NCBI GenBank assembly: GCA_002633005.1
Contig: NMRA01000094.1
Span: forward strand, 24,208 to 88,207
DNA length: 64,000 nucleotides
DNA from: Phoronis australis
Taxonomy: Eukaryota > Phoronida > Phoronidae
Reading direction: 5' to 3'
Positions 1 through 10,391 of this stretch are shown here, in pieces (position 1 is the stretch's first letter; each line of letters opens with the position of its first letter). Under the pieces are notes generated by a model, which worked only from the letters and a program-made list of their open reading frames with translations, searched no databases and had not been told where the DNA came from. The position numbers and the translations under genes were made by a program.

Positions 1-12
1 ACGAAGGAGCCC

Positions 13-887
13 TTGTTGCCTTCATCTTTTCCTTCCCGACCCTGGGAACGAATTGGAACCGACTTGTTCGAACTGAACAAACAACACTACGTCCTTGTGG
101 TAGACTACTTCTCCAGATGGATCGAAGTTCGAAGACTTAGCCAGACAACTGCGCAACACACGATTGAAGCACTCAAGTCAATATTCAGTACACATGGAAT
201 ACCAGACATTGTTATATCCGACAATGGCCCCCAGTATGCTTGTGAAAGCTTTGACATGTTTGCCAAAGACTACGGCTTCGTTCATGTGACATCCTCACCT
301 CTCTACCCTCAGTGCAACGGAGAAGACGAGCGCGCAGTCCAAACTGCAAAGAACATCACCTAGGTTTCCTGGCATACAGATCGACGCCTATTCACAATGG
401 AAAGTCTCCGAGTCAACTACTCATGTCCAGACGGCTCCGAACAACTTTGCCGATCATGCCTAAAGCACTTCTTCACAATTCTATCGATGATCAGTCCGTA
501 AGGGCGAAAGAAACTCTGCTTAAGTCAAAGAACAAAGCAAACTTCGACCACAGACACCGAACTATGTCCCTACCAGTATTAGGTGTTGGAGACCAAGTCT
601 GGGTGCGCGATCAAGACAAACACGGTGAAGTGAAAGAGAGTTCGACAAACCCGAGATCCTACCTTGTCGTCACAGAGTCCGGTGCTATTATTCTCCGTAA
701 CCCGTCAGCGTTGATTCATACCGGAAATATGAAAAGTGCCTCACCAGAGAATTTTACACCAAAAGAGACGACCCTCAAACCATTTTCAAACCCGGCATCA
801 AACCCACCTACCGCAGACACCCCACAGACCCAACAACTACGACGTTCTAAGCGGGTTATAAAACCAGTGGATCGCCTGAACCTCTGA
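13..887 (+). pseudogene. Ty3/Gypsy-type Pol integrase, 3' part, frameshifted
   Basis: Remnant of the integrase end of an LTR-retrotransposon polyprotein. Positions 13-363 carry the catalytic core: the first Asp is in GTDLFEL, the second in ISDNGPQY, and the Glu in YPQCNGEDE, giving a complete DDE triad. The frame breaks near 345-363 (stop TAG at 361). Downstream homology resumes in another frame (about 366-887) with the AYRSTPIHNGKSPSQLLMSR motif typical of invertebrate Gypsy integrases, a GDQVWVRD segment, and a basic tail ending TGA at 885. The frameshift makes it non-functional. Reverse transcriptase and the 5' part lie before the window. Confidence 0.87.
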
Positions 888-981
888 ACATTTGATTAGT
901 TTTCAGCGCTTAGTGATAATGACATTAACATAGTTCAAGACATTTATTGCTTAAAGCGTTTACACATATTCTTAAACTATC

Positions 982-1209
982 TTGGGAGGAGATGTAGTAT
1001 TATAGCTCTTTAGACTTAGAGATAAATATATTGAGTTCCGGTTCCATCAGCGTTGTTGTTCCTACAACGTGGAGAGTGGTCTACCCAGTGACGAAACTTA
1101 TTAATTCTGTGTAAATGTTCGTTTTTGAATGTTGAAGCTCCATTAAATATTACTTCTTTTAGACTTAATGTTTTCTATTAAATTGCCACATTAAAGTCAA
1201 GTTGTGACA
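982..1209 (+). mobile_element. Polypurine tract and putative 3' LTR of the Gypsy element
   Basis: About 95 bp after the integrase stop a purine run (TTGGGAGGAGA, 982-992) is followed by TGTAGTATTATAG, the usual order of polypurine tract and LTR start. The candidate LTR runs from TG at 993 to about TGTGACA at 1209 (roughly 217 bp). It contains ATTAAA-type signals near its end. The right edge is a guess because the partner 5' LTR is outside the window and no target duplication can be compared. Confidence 0.5.
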
Positions 1210-1316
1210 CCAGCAGTCAGAGCACAAGGAACTCAGCGGACATTTGACAAGGTGGTCTTTGGTGACAGTGAAGATGGTGAAGTGCTGACTAACCTTTATT
1301 ATTTATCTCTGTTGGC

Positions 1317-1436
1317 GTACAGTAACCTGTCAGTAAATAAGTATTTACACACATGCGTACAGTAACCTGTCAGTAAATAAGTATTTACACACATGCGTAC
1401 AGTAACCTGTCAGTAAATAAGTATTTACACACATGC
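1317..1436. repeat. Tandem repeat, 40 bp x 3
   Basis: Three identical 40-bp units (1317-1356, 1357-1396, 1397-1436), each starting GTACAGTAACCTGTCAG and ending ACACACATGC. Perfect identity suggests recent expansion. Confidence 0.97.
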
Positions 1437-2024
1437 TCCACAAGGCTGTTAAACCGTGGAACACAATTTTGCTCAAATATTGCAAATTGAAATCGTACCC
1501 GAGGTAGTCGCAAGAACTGAATAAGGAACAATACAGTACTACTTCCTAACCAAAACAGAAAAAGTCATTAATGAAAGAAGTCAACAATATACACAAAAAT
1601 CGGTTTCCACACACATGCCATGCTCTCAACGCCATCTTGTGGGTGAGTATACTGCCGTAAGTTGATGTCGTGATTTGTGGAAAGATGTCAACCATTAACC
1701 CAATGCCCTACTTTGAACATGAATGCCATTGGTTGACTTAAAAATGAGACCGACCCTCGATATCTTAACGTGGAAGATGTGGAAACAGATGTCGAAGTCT
1801 CCATCTTTTATTGACAATTATCGTTAATTTTGGTTTGCTAATTCTTGTGCAAGAAACGTGAACATAATACAGGATGAGTATTATATAATCCAGGTCTGTT
1901 TTTAAACTATTTTGAAGGTCGCACATTCTAAATTTTGTCAAATTTCTTTGACAACCACCATTTGCAAAAACTGCAAGGAAAGCCAGCACATGTGAGTAGC
2001 GCTAGCAGTAGTTTGAGACTGGTA
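1437..2024. other. Non-coding stretch, nothing recognised
   Basis: AT-rich sequence between two tandem arrays. I see no exon, RNA gene or transposon end in it. Confidence 0.6.
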
Positions 2025-2220
2025 GTGGTGTACACTAGCACTGGTCGGATAAAGTAGTTGCTAACTGTGGTGTACACTAGCACTGGTCGGATACAGTGGT
2101 TTCTGGTTGTGGTGTACACTGGCTCTGCTCGGATATAGTGGTCGCTAATTGCAGTGTACATTGGCTCTGGTTGGATATAGTAGTCGCTAATTGTGGTGTA
2201 CACTGGCACTGGTCAGCCAT
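2025..2220. repeat. Tandem repeat, 42 bp x about 4.7
   Basis: Units start at 2025, 2067, 2109, 2151 and 2193, each beginning GTGGTGTACACT or a close variant, diverged by a few substitutions. Because 42 is a multiple of three, open frames run through it on both strands; these are repeat artefacts. Confidence 0.92.
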
Positions 2221-2249
2221 AGTCAAAAATCAGGGACCGCTATATCTGT

Positions 2250-2548
2250 CACCCAATCGCTCAATAACTTTTTACGCTCAAAACTTGCTCTTCCCGGCAA
2301 CGTTGTGGCTTTTACTCCTTGTAGGGAAAGTCTGCCATGTATATGTATATACATATATGTATATATGACACGACAAATGATGCGCTGCAAAATTAATAAT
2401 TTTAGTGATGAAGACGGAGAGATTTGTGCAATATGAAAATAATAAATCAACAGCTAAACTCAGCTCAGTTGTATCCCCCGAGTAGTCGAATCCCGTTGGA
2501 CCGCCTCACACAACGTCTCAAGTGTAAAAAGTTATTGAGCGAATGGGT
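2250..2548. mobile_element. Inverted-repeat element (possible MITE)
   Basis: About 30 bp at 2250-2280 (core CGCTCAATAACTTTTTA) recur as reverse complement at 2521-2548 with a few mismatches, and looser similarity extends outward (ACCGCT at both ends). The 240-bp interior contains an alternating TATATG/CATATA run at 2338-2366. No target duplication identified; the superfamily is unknown. Confidence 0.5.
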
Positions 2549-3425
2549 CGCGTTTGCTATCCGTCCAGCGGTTTCCACTGTAGTAATAGCCGAGATTACC
2601 CGAACCAGCGACCCCCATAAAAACGGCAAGCGTGCTAAACATTCTGCCAATAGACAATTGCCCGTTAGCCAGCAGCTAACAGAGGCTCATGTATGATTCA
2701 CCGGAAGCACATCTACAATACCACTTCCACACCGTCACTCAGCGTCACTGGACTTCCTTTCCTTCAACAAGGAATGAAAGCAAAATATAGAGAAAATAAT
2801 AGTTTATTAATGAAAATACCTGACCAGTAAACCCCAACTGAAGTTCTCTTCGTCTCTAACCAATGATTTTTGAAACCTTGAGTAAATGTTTCATTAACAG
2901 ATTCTCACCTTCCTCGTATTCGTCTCAATCACATTCTATGGCTACCGGAAGTGACGAAAGTTACTAAGAATGTCCAATAGACGGCGAATGTACACTAAAA
3001 ATATAGCCTCGTTCCACAAAAAAAATAAATACAAGTACTATTTAATCCATATATGGAGTTTTATTACCCAAAGAACTGTGAATTTATGATTTAATCCATG
3101 CTTCCGGCATCTAGTGGTCGCTAGGCTGGTTTTGTGCAGGACGAAATACAGTCAAGTTGCTGATTGATTGACTTCCTTATTTGGAAAGTGACGTCAGTAA
3201 AGAAGCATGAAGTTATATGATCGACCATTGGTCGCATCAGCCATGGCAACACGACGAACGGAACAGGACCTTCTCGCGGTATTCAAGATTCGACTGGAAT
3301 TGATTTATAAAAATTGAGCTAAAAGCAAGTTGCGTAGGCCATTGTTCAATTTGTATTGCTGCTTGATTTAATCGTATCCTTATTCTTTCGATTTTCACTT
3401 TTAATTGAACATCATCTATTATCAT
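2549..3425. other. Non-coding stretch, nothing recognised
   Basis: No gene, RNA or clear repeat seen. Short open frames here have no recognisable protein features. Confidence 0.55.
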
Positions 3426-3573
3426 CAGTGGCAGATCTACGTTTTCAGTAAGGGGGGAGGGCGAGNTTTGTAGCTGATTTCGTTTTTCTGGCGAAAATTT
3501 TTTCAATTTTTATTGATCCTGTGCCATCGAGGGGGGGTTGCCACCCACTGACCCCCCTGTAGATCCGCCTCTG
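3426..3573. mobile_element. hAT-like MITE, diverged
   Basis: Begins CAGTGGCAGATCTACG and ends GTAGATCCGCCTCTG, which are near-perfect inverted termini. G-rich then C-rich subterminal tracts (GGGGGGAGGG ... CCCCCCTG) match the other MITEs in this window. 148 bp; no convincing target-site duplication. One ambiguous base (n) at 3466. Confidence 0.6.
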
Positions 3574-3585
3574 AAGATGCATTGT

Positions 3586-4922
3586 TCACACACTAACTCC
3601 GCCTGTCTCCTCTGTTCCACTGCAAACCTTCGTTGCGTTCGGAACCGCCTTGGTCCCATATACATGTATAGTGCACCGGCCCCGGCTCGTCGAGGTGTTT
3701 TATTTTTTTCAAGTTTCTCGCGGACCGGCGTTTTTTCGCGGACGCGGGAGAAGGGTGGCCAATTTCATTGGCCTTGATGATGTCACTCCCTCCGGCTTCC
3801 GTCGCGTCTAGGACCAATATATTATTCCCAGGTCGCGTATACTTCGTCGGGCGTGGCATCGTCAAACTGCATGATGTCATTATAAAATACTAAACTTTTC
3901 TTTGAATAAACTTGAATTTACAGATGATGAAAAATTTGCGTTCTACCGCTATTTTGCTGCTAAAATTGTGGTACGGGCTCTTTTGACTCGGCTTTCGGTG
4001 CCACTGCGTCACCTATTGGCCAATTTCCCGATTCTTCAATCAAGTGTCTTGTCTTCCACGAGGTTGCGTAGCCTTCATGTCATAGCAATCGGAACTGGTT
4101 TCATTATGTCACAAGTTTTTAGTATTTAAATTCCAGCAAACCCAATTTTCTGCGAAGCAGTCATCAATTCCCGAGAGATATCGCAAATCAGTAGGAAATG
4201 CCACATGCTCGTGTCGAGCGCCATATTGTTTTCAAAACGATCAAAGACAGACTTTCTTTGTAACAAAAGGCGGAGAATTACGCAAAACGCCAAAAGTGAC
4301 GTTTGTTATATTGTTTTTTTTTTCAAACGACTGCAATGTGCAAGGTGAGACTGAGTGTCGGTTGATTCCCTAAGATTCTGCATGCACCCCCGCCGGCCGC
4401 TTAGGCTCTACATGTTGATATAAGTTTCACGTCTAAGTAATGATTTGAGCTACCCGGGGTTGTATGAAATTTCAGTGTCTACGGAGCTCAAGACACAGCT
4501 ACCTATAGCTTTCACGATAGTCTCCGTACAGCTAACAGACTTTCTACCTAAGTATGTACATTTATGATGTGACTTGTTTTTGTAAATACATTGTATACTT
4601 TGTGTACAATAACAGTATTTTTAATGGTTCCTTGATTTTCACTTTAAAGAGTACCATACATTATGTTACGGCAGGGTCAAATGTTCTGGAAAGAAAAAAA
4701 TGTTTTTACTGCTTGGGGAAAGAATCCCGCAACGGCACACCCTACCTTAATCTCACAGAAATTCTGATTGAAGCTTTAAATAAAACGGTCGCTCTTCAAG
4801 AAATATTCCTTATTGTCTCTTGCGTCGAACACCAATGCTCACTTGAAGGTGTTAGCTATTTTCCCTGGGCATTTCTCATATATACTAGCTGTTACCCGTG
4901 CTTAAGAACGGGTAACAGCTAG
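3586..4922 (+). mobile_element. Helitron-like non-autonomous element, copy 1
   Basis: Nearly the whole 1.34 kb is homologous, with substitutions and small gaps, to the reverse complement of 30503-31851. Shared blocks include CTCCCTCCGGCTTCCGTCGC, GATTCTGCATGCACCCC and GGCCAATTTC. The right end is CCCGT-loop-ACGGG, then TAACAG, then CTAG followed by T, which fits a Helitron 3' terminus (hairpin plus CTRR, insertion before T). Both copies share a left edge near TTCACACA, but the base before TC is T rather than the expected A, so the 5' boundary and the Helitron label are provisional. No Rep/helicase coding seen. Confidence 0.55.
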
Positions 4923-4924
4923 TA
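4883..4924. repeat. Perfect 17-bp palindrome at the element's 3' end
   Basis: TACTAGCTGTTACCCGT (4883-4899) is repeated as its exact reverse complement at 4908-4924 around the 8-bp loop GCTTAAGA. It overlaps the terminal hairpin of the Helitron-like element. Copy 2 has only a weak version. Confidence 0.9.
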
Positions 4925-4975
4925 GTGATGTAATAGGCTTACTTCTGAAATCAGTAGAGCCTTGGGATTGGAAAT

Positions 4976-5311
4976 CAGGGGCGGATCCAGGATTTTGAGT
5001 TGGGGGGGGGCAGGCCACAGGAATAACCACAATTTCGGCAGATGCGTGAGCCCAGCCTAAAATGTAGGGATGCAGGGTCTCGAATTTTTGGGTTTGTGGA
5101 CTTTTTGACTAAAAAAAAACGGTAAACGGGGTTTGGTCAGTGCCTAGTCAGGCCCTATGCATTGTTTATTCAGCCCCCCCCCCGATCCCCCTACATGCGC
5201 GCACGTGCTAATCAGCAATTCTCACCCGAACTGCCAAACTGCCAAATGGTATCTGGTAGAATTTTAGGGGGGGGGCATGGGCCCCTTGGCACCCCCCTAA
5301 ATCCGCCACTG
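4976..5311 (+). mobile_element. hAT-like MITE, long copy
   Basis: Starts CAGGGGCGGATCCAGG and ends CCTAAATCCGCCACTG, inverted termini. GGAAAT abuts both ends directly (4970-4975 and 5312-5317), a likely target duplication. Outer parts match the three 150-bp copies at 14357, 50515 and 53390; the middle carries about 180 extra bases absent from them. Part of this interior (TCGAATTTTTGGGTTTGTGG) reappears inverted at about 5940-6040. Confidence 0.78.
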
Positions 5312-7419
5312 GGAAATCTATATTCTAATTTGAAATTCACATGAAATTTGGTCCTCATGTTAATTTGCAAGCAAATAGTTATCCCCGGGAGCTAGCGATA
5401 TCTTTTGATTGAAAATATGCTGAAATCCAGATGAAGCTCATTCCAACAAGTTCCAGACTTCTTTTTGTGACTTCATCATGGCTGTTCCTGTAGCTTGGCT
5501 CGTATATTCGTCCATTTTTTTCTTGCGGTACATAAAGGTCACAAGTGTTTTGTTAGGTGCATACGCACAACCATGCAGAGAGGGGTTGAGGAGGAGTCCA
5601 CGGTACGCCCGGACCCCTACTCTTTAGAACCACCCGCCTATTCGGCAACCGCAACGAGCGGCCGGATAGTATCCTGATCACGATTGGGGAGAATACCAAC
5701 GAAGTATGGGGCCATTTGGGATTGGAGTTTTAACACGAAACATCGTACGCCACTCCGTTTCATACGCGCGCACAGGGAAGGGGTAGCTCAGTGGGCTCGA
5801 ACGAGACCCCCCCAATTTGGCGAAGTGGGTAAAAAGGTCTGCCTCAGAGAAACAAAAACTCCAAAAAAGTAGAAAACGAGGCAAAAGTCCACTGAAAAGG
5901 CAGAAACTACGAAAATTAGGCGAATGCACAATTCACAGCTCTGAATCTAGGCCTACCCAGTGAATCTTAGTAAAAGGTCTACAGACTCAAAAATTCGAGC
6001 CCCCCCAGTGTTTAGGCTGGATGCATGCATGCGCTTCTATACACATTCCTGGCAATAGACCCAGTTTGAAGTTCAATTGAAGAAAATGGAGTTTGCGTGT
6101 TTTTTATTCGCATGAACCCGACATGATGACAGTGGGAAACAAAATGTTGACACTGGATCTGATTGTTTTCCATCATGATACTTATTTAACATGAACCTGC
6201 AATCCTGCATTCGATTCTTAGCTTTGAGTCCTGGCAAGCCAAGCCTCATCAATATTTGCATTTATTACCTTATTTAACTTTAATTAGTCATCGTGAACTT
6301 TACAACAATATATAAGCTCCTTTCACACTTACACTAACAATCCGTCAAACCATTTACTGGAAGTCAACATGTTGTAGATATGTGTCTCACAGAAGCTGCT
6401 GAATTCCAGATGCCAGGGCCACTGAGTACTGATTTCCCGCAATGTGTTCGCACAAAAAATCGACTGCACACTGCTACGATGGGAAGCGTATCACTCTGTT
6501 TACTACAGCTACACATGCAAAACGTACATTCATGAATATATCTGTACATGTAAAGTATGGTAATAAAGACACATTGTATGTATGTACTTCGTGGTATTAC
6601 CACCATCACATTTCGAGTACGGTGAAATAACTATAAACATGGACATTCAACAAAAAATGGAAATTGATACGATATGAGAACAAAAAATTGATGACTATGA
6701 CAAAATGATACGACCCTTAGTTAAAATGGAAGTGATTTCTGGACAGATATTTCTCCGGAATAATATGGACGGCGTTTACAGGTTATAATGCAGGTATGAC
6801 CCAAGAGGACGGTTATACTATCTACACGGCTCACCGGGCCCTCCAGGCCGGATTTGCTGTTGCCAGCAGAATCGTACTAACACTTAAATAGTGTTTCTTC
6901 GGCTACTCCGGAGGCGCTACTAAGCAAATTTTTAAAAATGTTACCAACGTGTAACCAATGTACTTGACTAGAAGTTCACCCAATTATACTAGTTTGAAGC
7001 CCTTGAGACTTTTACTTCATCAGAGAGGGAAGTCGTCCACGTGACTGAATTGTTTTGATATTTGTATAAATGTTGGGAATAACATAACACATTCGTTACC
7101 TTCTTTTGGAGTGGAGTGGAAAATTATGAATTTACTTTTTGATGCATTGATAAAGAAATCGGCGTTGATGCTGGTAGTTGAATGTTGTAAAATGTAGTGG
7201 CGTGATTCAGTGCGTGCCTAACGGATGATGAGACACGTGTCGTCTGCGTAGCGTCAAGAATATAGATCGGGATCCCAGAGCTTTTTTGGGCATGAAAAGG
7301 TAAACAATTTTCTTTAGTGCCACAGTGCTCTGTGGGTAGCCTCATGCTTGGAAATGGCCGTCTGGCAGGTTCGCTCTGTTGGGTGTGGTCAGGGGAGACA
7401 AGAGAATGACACTAAAAAA
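5312..7419. other. Non-coding stretch with a diverged MITE relative
   Basis: No gene recognised. About 5590-6040 resembles, in reverse orientation, the interior of the MITE at 4976-5311 and contains poly-C/poly-G tracts, so it is probably an older relative. GGGGTAGCTCAGTGG at 5779 looks like a tRNA A box, but no cloverleaf follows. The rest shows nothing I can name. Confidence 0.45.
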
Positions 7420-8245
7420 TTGAGCTAGATCAACTTTTCTGATAACCACTTCAAACTGCCTTTGATACCTACTACGTAATCCACTGTATCAAAATTGGTC
7501 ATTGCCAGACAGTTTCAATAGTGGGGAGTATCAGCCAGACGGTTGTGAACAAGGTAAAAAATTGAGCTAGATCAACCCAAGCTAAGGTAACCACATGAAA
7601 CCAGTTGCAAAATATTCACCGTGAGCCCAGGTATCACGAATGAATACTGCCAGACAAATCTAGTGGTGGGTTAGACCCGTCAGACGCGCCCAAATACCCG
7701 AGTTGAGCTAGATCAACCCAACAGGTAAATTTGAAACCACGTGCACGACGTTCAGCATCACTGTACATGGCACAACACTTATATGCCAAACAATTTCAGT
7801 GGTTGGGTGCCCCTGCCAGACGATTATCAAAAAGGGTTAGCAATTGAGCTAGATCAACCCAAAAGGTAACCGCTTAAAACCAATTGCAAAATATTCACCG
7901 TAAGCCCAGGTATCACGAATAAACACTACCAGACAAATCTAGTGGTGGGTTAGCCCCGCCAGACACGCCCAAATACCTGAGTTGAGCTAGGTCAACCCAA
8001 GAGGCAACCGCATGAAACCAGTTGCAAAATAATCGTCGTAAGCCCAGATATCAAGAATAGATATTGCAAGACAAATCTAGTGGTGGATTATCCCCGCCAG
8101 ACACGCCCAAGTACCTGAGTTGAGCTAGATCAACCCACCAGGTAACCGTTTAAAACCAATCACCCGATGTTCAGTATCACTGCACGTGGCACAACAGTAA
8201 GATGCCAAACAATTTCAGTGGTGGGGTGCCCCCGTCAGACAAATC
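7420..8245 (+). repeat. Satellite array, about 140 bp x 6
   Basis: Monomers begin TTGAGCTAGATCAACCCAA (or variant) at 7420, 7562, 7703, 7844, 7982 and 8120, spacing 138-142 bp. Two subtypes occur. Type A (7562, 7844, 7982) contains AATATTCACCGTAAGCCCAG-like sequence. Type B (7703, 8120) contains GTTCAGCATCACTGTACATG-like sequence. The first monomer is more diverged. Every monomer carries a CCAGAC segment. No ORF spans it. Confidence 0.93.
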
Positions 8246-8458
8246 GAGTCGAAAGAAAATTGGTTATAAGACCATTCACGCTGAATAAGCATCACACATT
8301 GAGGAACCAGGCAGTTCGATTTTCAATAAAGCCAGTGAGTCCGTACGACATGGGTCACCACACAAGGTGAGAGATTTTTATGTGCAAGTTTTCGTCAGGG
8401 CATGAAAACCAGAAACATCGTGCCTGTGGTTGGAGCCGCCCTCACATACCTATGCAAA

Positions 8459-8658
8459 AACAGCGGAATACTCCATAAGATTCACTATTAAAAACAAAAC
8501 CTAAAAACCCGTCCGTGACGGATGGCACATTGAGTTTGCACGAATTTCGATTTTTCGTTGTCCTATTATACCAGCTAGTCTAAACTGCGGTCATTTGTCT
8601 TCGGACGAGTCATTTGATGCAACTGCTAAAACGAGGAATAATCGAAATGCCTTCTTTT
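8459..8658 (+). repeat. Direct repeat, copy A (pair with 9688-9883)
   Basis: About 200 bp starting AACAGCGGAATACTCC and ending near GCCTTCTTTTGCT, matching 9688-9883 at roughly 85% by eye. Shared blocks include CAAAACCTAAAAACCCG, TGCACGAATTTCGATTTTTC and GAGTCATTTGATGCAACTG. The two copies bracket a coding remnant. Confidence 0.9.
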
Positions 8659-8717
8659 GCTCTCGTCTGCCTATGCATGAGCGCCAGCTACGGTTCCTTC
8701 ATTTCACACACTGATTA

Positions 8718-9030
8718 ATGGCAATTTTTTGCGCTATCTACATCTTTCTCATAAACAGATCCCACAGAGAACTCCAGAGATGCGTCAAGACCAGTGACGT
8801 CAGTGGCTATATCAACAATTTCTCGACAATGCTAGATGTATTCTTTGCCCTGAACCGCCCAAACTACGCCAGATGGGGAACATTGCTTTACCAAAAGTTG
8901 CAATAAGCAGACCCAATATTACGAGAAGTGCTGGAAAACGGTGCGTTTTCAGTGCGACGTACGAGGAAGAACCTCAATAGATCGGATGTTGACTTATCTT
9001 TGGAACAGTCCGTATTTTTATGTTTGATAT
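8718..9030 (+). pseudogene. Remnant of an invertebrate hypothetical-protein family
   Basis: One reading frame runs from about 8760 (possible acceptor CATAAACAG at 8751-8759) to TGA at 9030, broken only by TAA at 8904-8906. It encodes FFALNRPNYARWGTLLYQKL, then past the stop FSVRRTRKNLNRSDVDLSLE and QS. From memory, NYARW followed by FSVRRT...LEQ is a conserved combination in multicopy predicted proteins of cnidarians, crustaceans and amphioxus; I cannot name the family. The in-frame stop and missing flanks make this a fragment. Confidence 0.5.
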
Positions 9031-9687
9031 GACACCTGATATTGGGTTCGTATGGTTGTGTTAGACTGCGTAGAAACTATCAAAGTTGTAACGTAGATAA
9101 AACATTCTGTTCATTTTGCGAACTTGTTATTCGCAATTCTTGGAATAACGAGTCCTGATAGTTTTTCAGTTTAGTCAGATTCATATTTGCACGACACCGA
9201 TATGTGGGTAATGGAACTGTTCGCTTTCTGTCTTCATAGTGAATATAAAACACGTTCAAATTAATTATTCATGTTGTATATGGTGCTCAGTCACCATGGT
9301 GATGGCCCCGGGCATCCACGTTCATGGGCTGCGCAGCACTGAAAAAAGTGGGGGAGGGGCTGTAGCCCCCCAGCCCCCTATGGTGCGCCGCCCATGACAC
9401 TGGGGGAGGCGGTATCCAACCACTATGTATAATCTTTTTGGAAATAGTGACTGATTTACAGTTGAATTAAATAAAGATTCTAGTTTACGTTTCATTTTTT
9501 TACTTTTATTATTAATTTTACTTTTTTATTAATAGTACAGACCTGTAGCCAGGAGGGCTCTGGGGTTCGATCGAACTCCTCCCCCGCTGAAAAGGTCCAG
9601 ACCCATCAAATTCGTTAAAGATATGATATAAATGAACAACAACAAAAAAAAAAAAATAGTTGCAGTGACCTCACAAGTTCTTCCGAA
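9031..9687. other. Non-coding stretch with MITE-like fragments
   Basis: About 9330-9400 has G-run/C-run sequence (GTGGGGGAGGGGCTGTAGCC) like a MITE end. At 9545, CTGTAGCCAGGAGGG resembles another terminal motif. No gene seen. Confidence 0.4.
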
Positions 9688-9883
9688 AACAGTGGAATAC
9701 TCCACAAGATTCACTATTAAAAGCAAAACCTAAAAACCCGCCCGAGACAGATAGCACGTTGTGTTTGCACGAATTTCGATTTTTCGTTGTCCCATTTTAC
9801 CAGTCTAAACTGCGTTCCCCTGTTTTCGGATGAGTCATTTGATGCAACTGTTAAATCGAACAATAGTCATAATGCCGTCTTTT
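9688..9883 (+). repeat. Direct repeat, copy B (pair with 8459-8658)
   Basis: Second copy of the 200-bp sequence described at 8459-8658, same orientation, 1.23 kb downstream. It is followed by a poly-C run and one ambiguous base at 9901. Confidence 0.9.
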
Positions 9884-10391
9884 GCTGCCCCCCCCCCCCC
9901 NCGGGTGCGCGCATGTTGCCATGAAGGGGAGATGGCGGCGCCACCAACGGAGTATTAGCGAATGACCAGCCATCTGAAGGGGAGATAGCGCATCACTATC
10001 GCCACACTTGACTAGTCTTATTTAATAACTTTTAACAGACAAGAACTAAAACAAAAATTTATAGTGAAATGACTACATTGCATGGGAATGATTTACAATT
10101 ACTTTAAGTCAAGCCTAGTCAAGCATTTTGAACAAAAAGGTTTCCAGTCTTCCCACAGATCTCTTCTACAGATCAACTTGGCTTGCAAATTTGATCTACC
10201 AACGGATCTCATCTGACAACTTGGTACTGGTCCTTTAATCACAATCTGCAGAGAGTTGCAAAGTGAGCCAACAGAAAACCATCACAGCGACACATCGGCC
10301 CATCTACGTACAGTCCTCGGCGGCTCTACGCTAGTTACCATGACGACGCCGAGACATAAGGGATTACCAGCACTGATTCAAAAACTGGACT

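Noticed and set aside
1928-2368. Minus- and plus-strand frames of about 90 codons across 1928-2368
   Set aside because: They are produced by the 42-bp tandem array.
3593-4129. Open frames at 3593-3880 (minus) and 3902-4129 (plus)
   Set aside because: They lie within the Helitron-like repeat and are not conserved as frames in copy 2.
5779-5830. GGGGTAGCTCAGTGG as the 5' part of a tRNA gene
   Set aside because: No B box, no T-arm and no pairing acceptor stem follow at the right distance.
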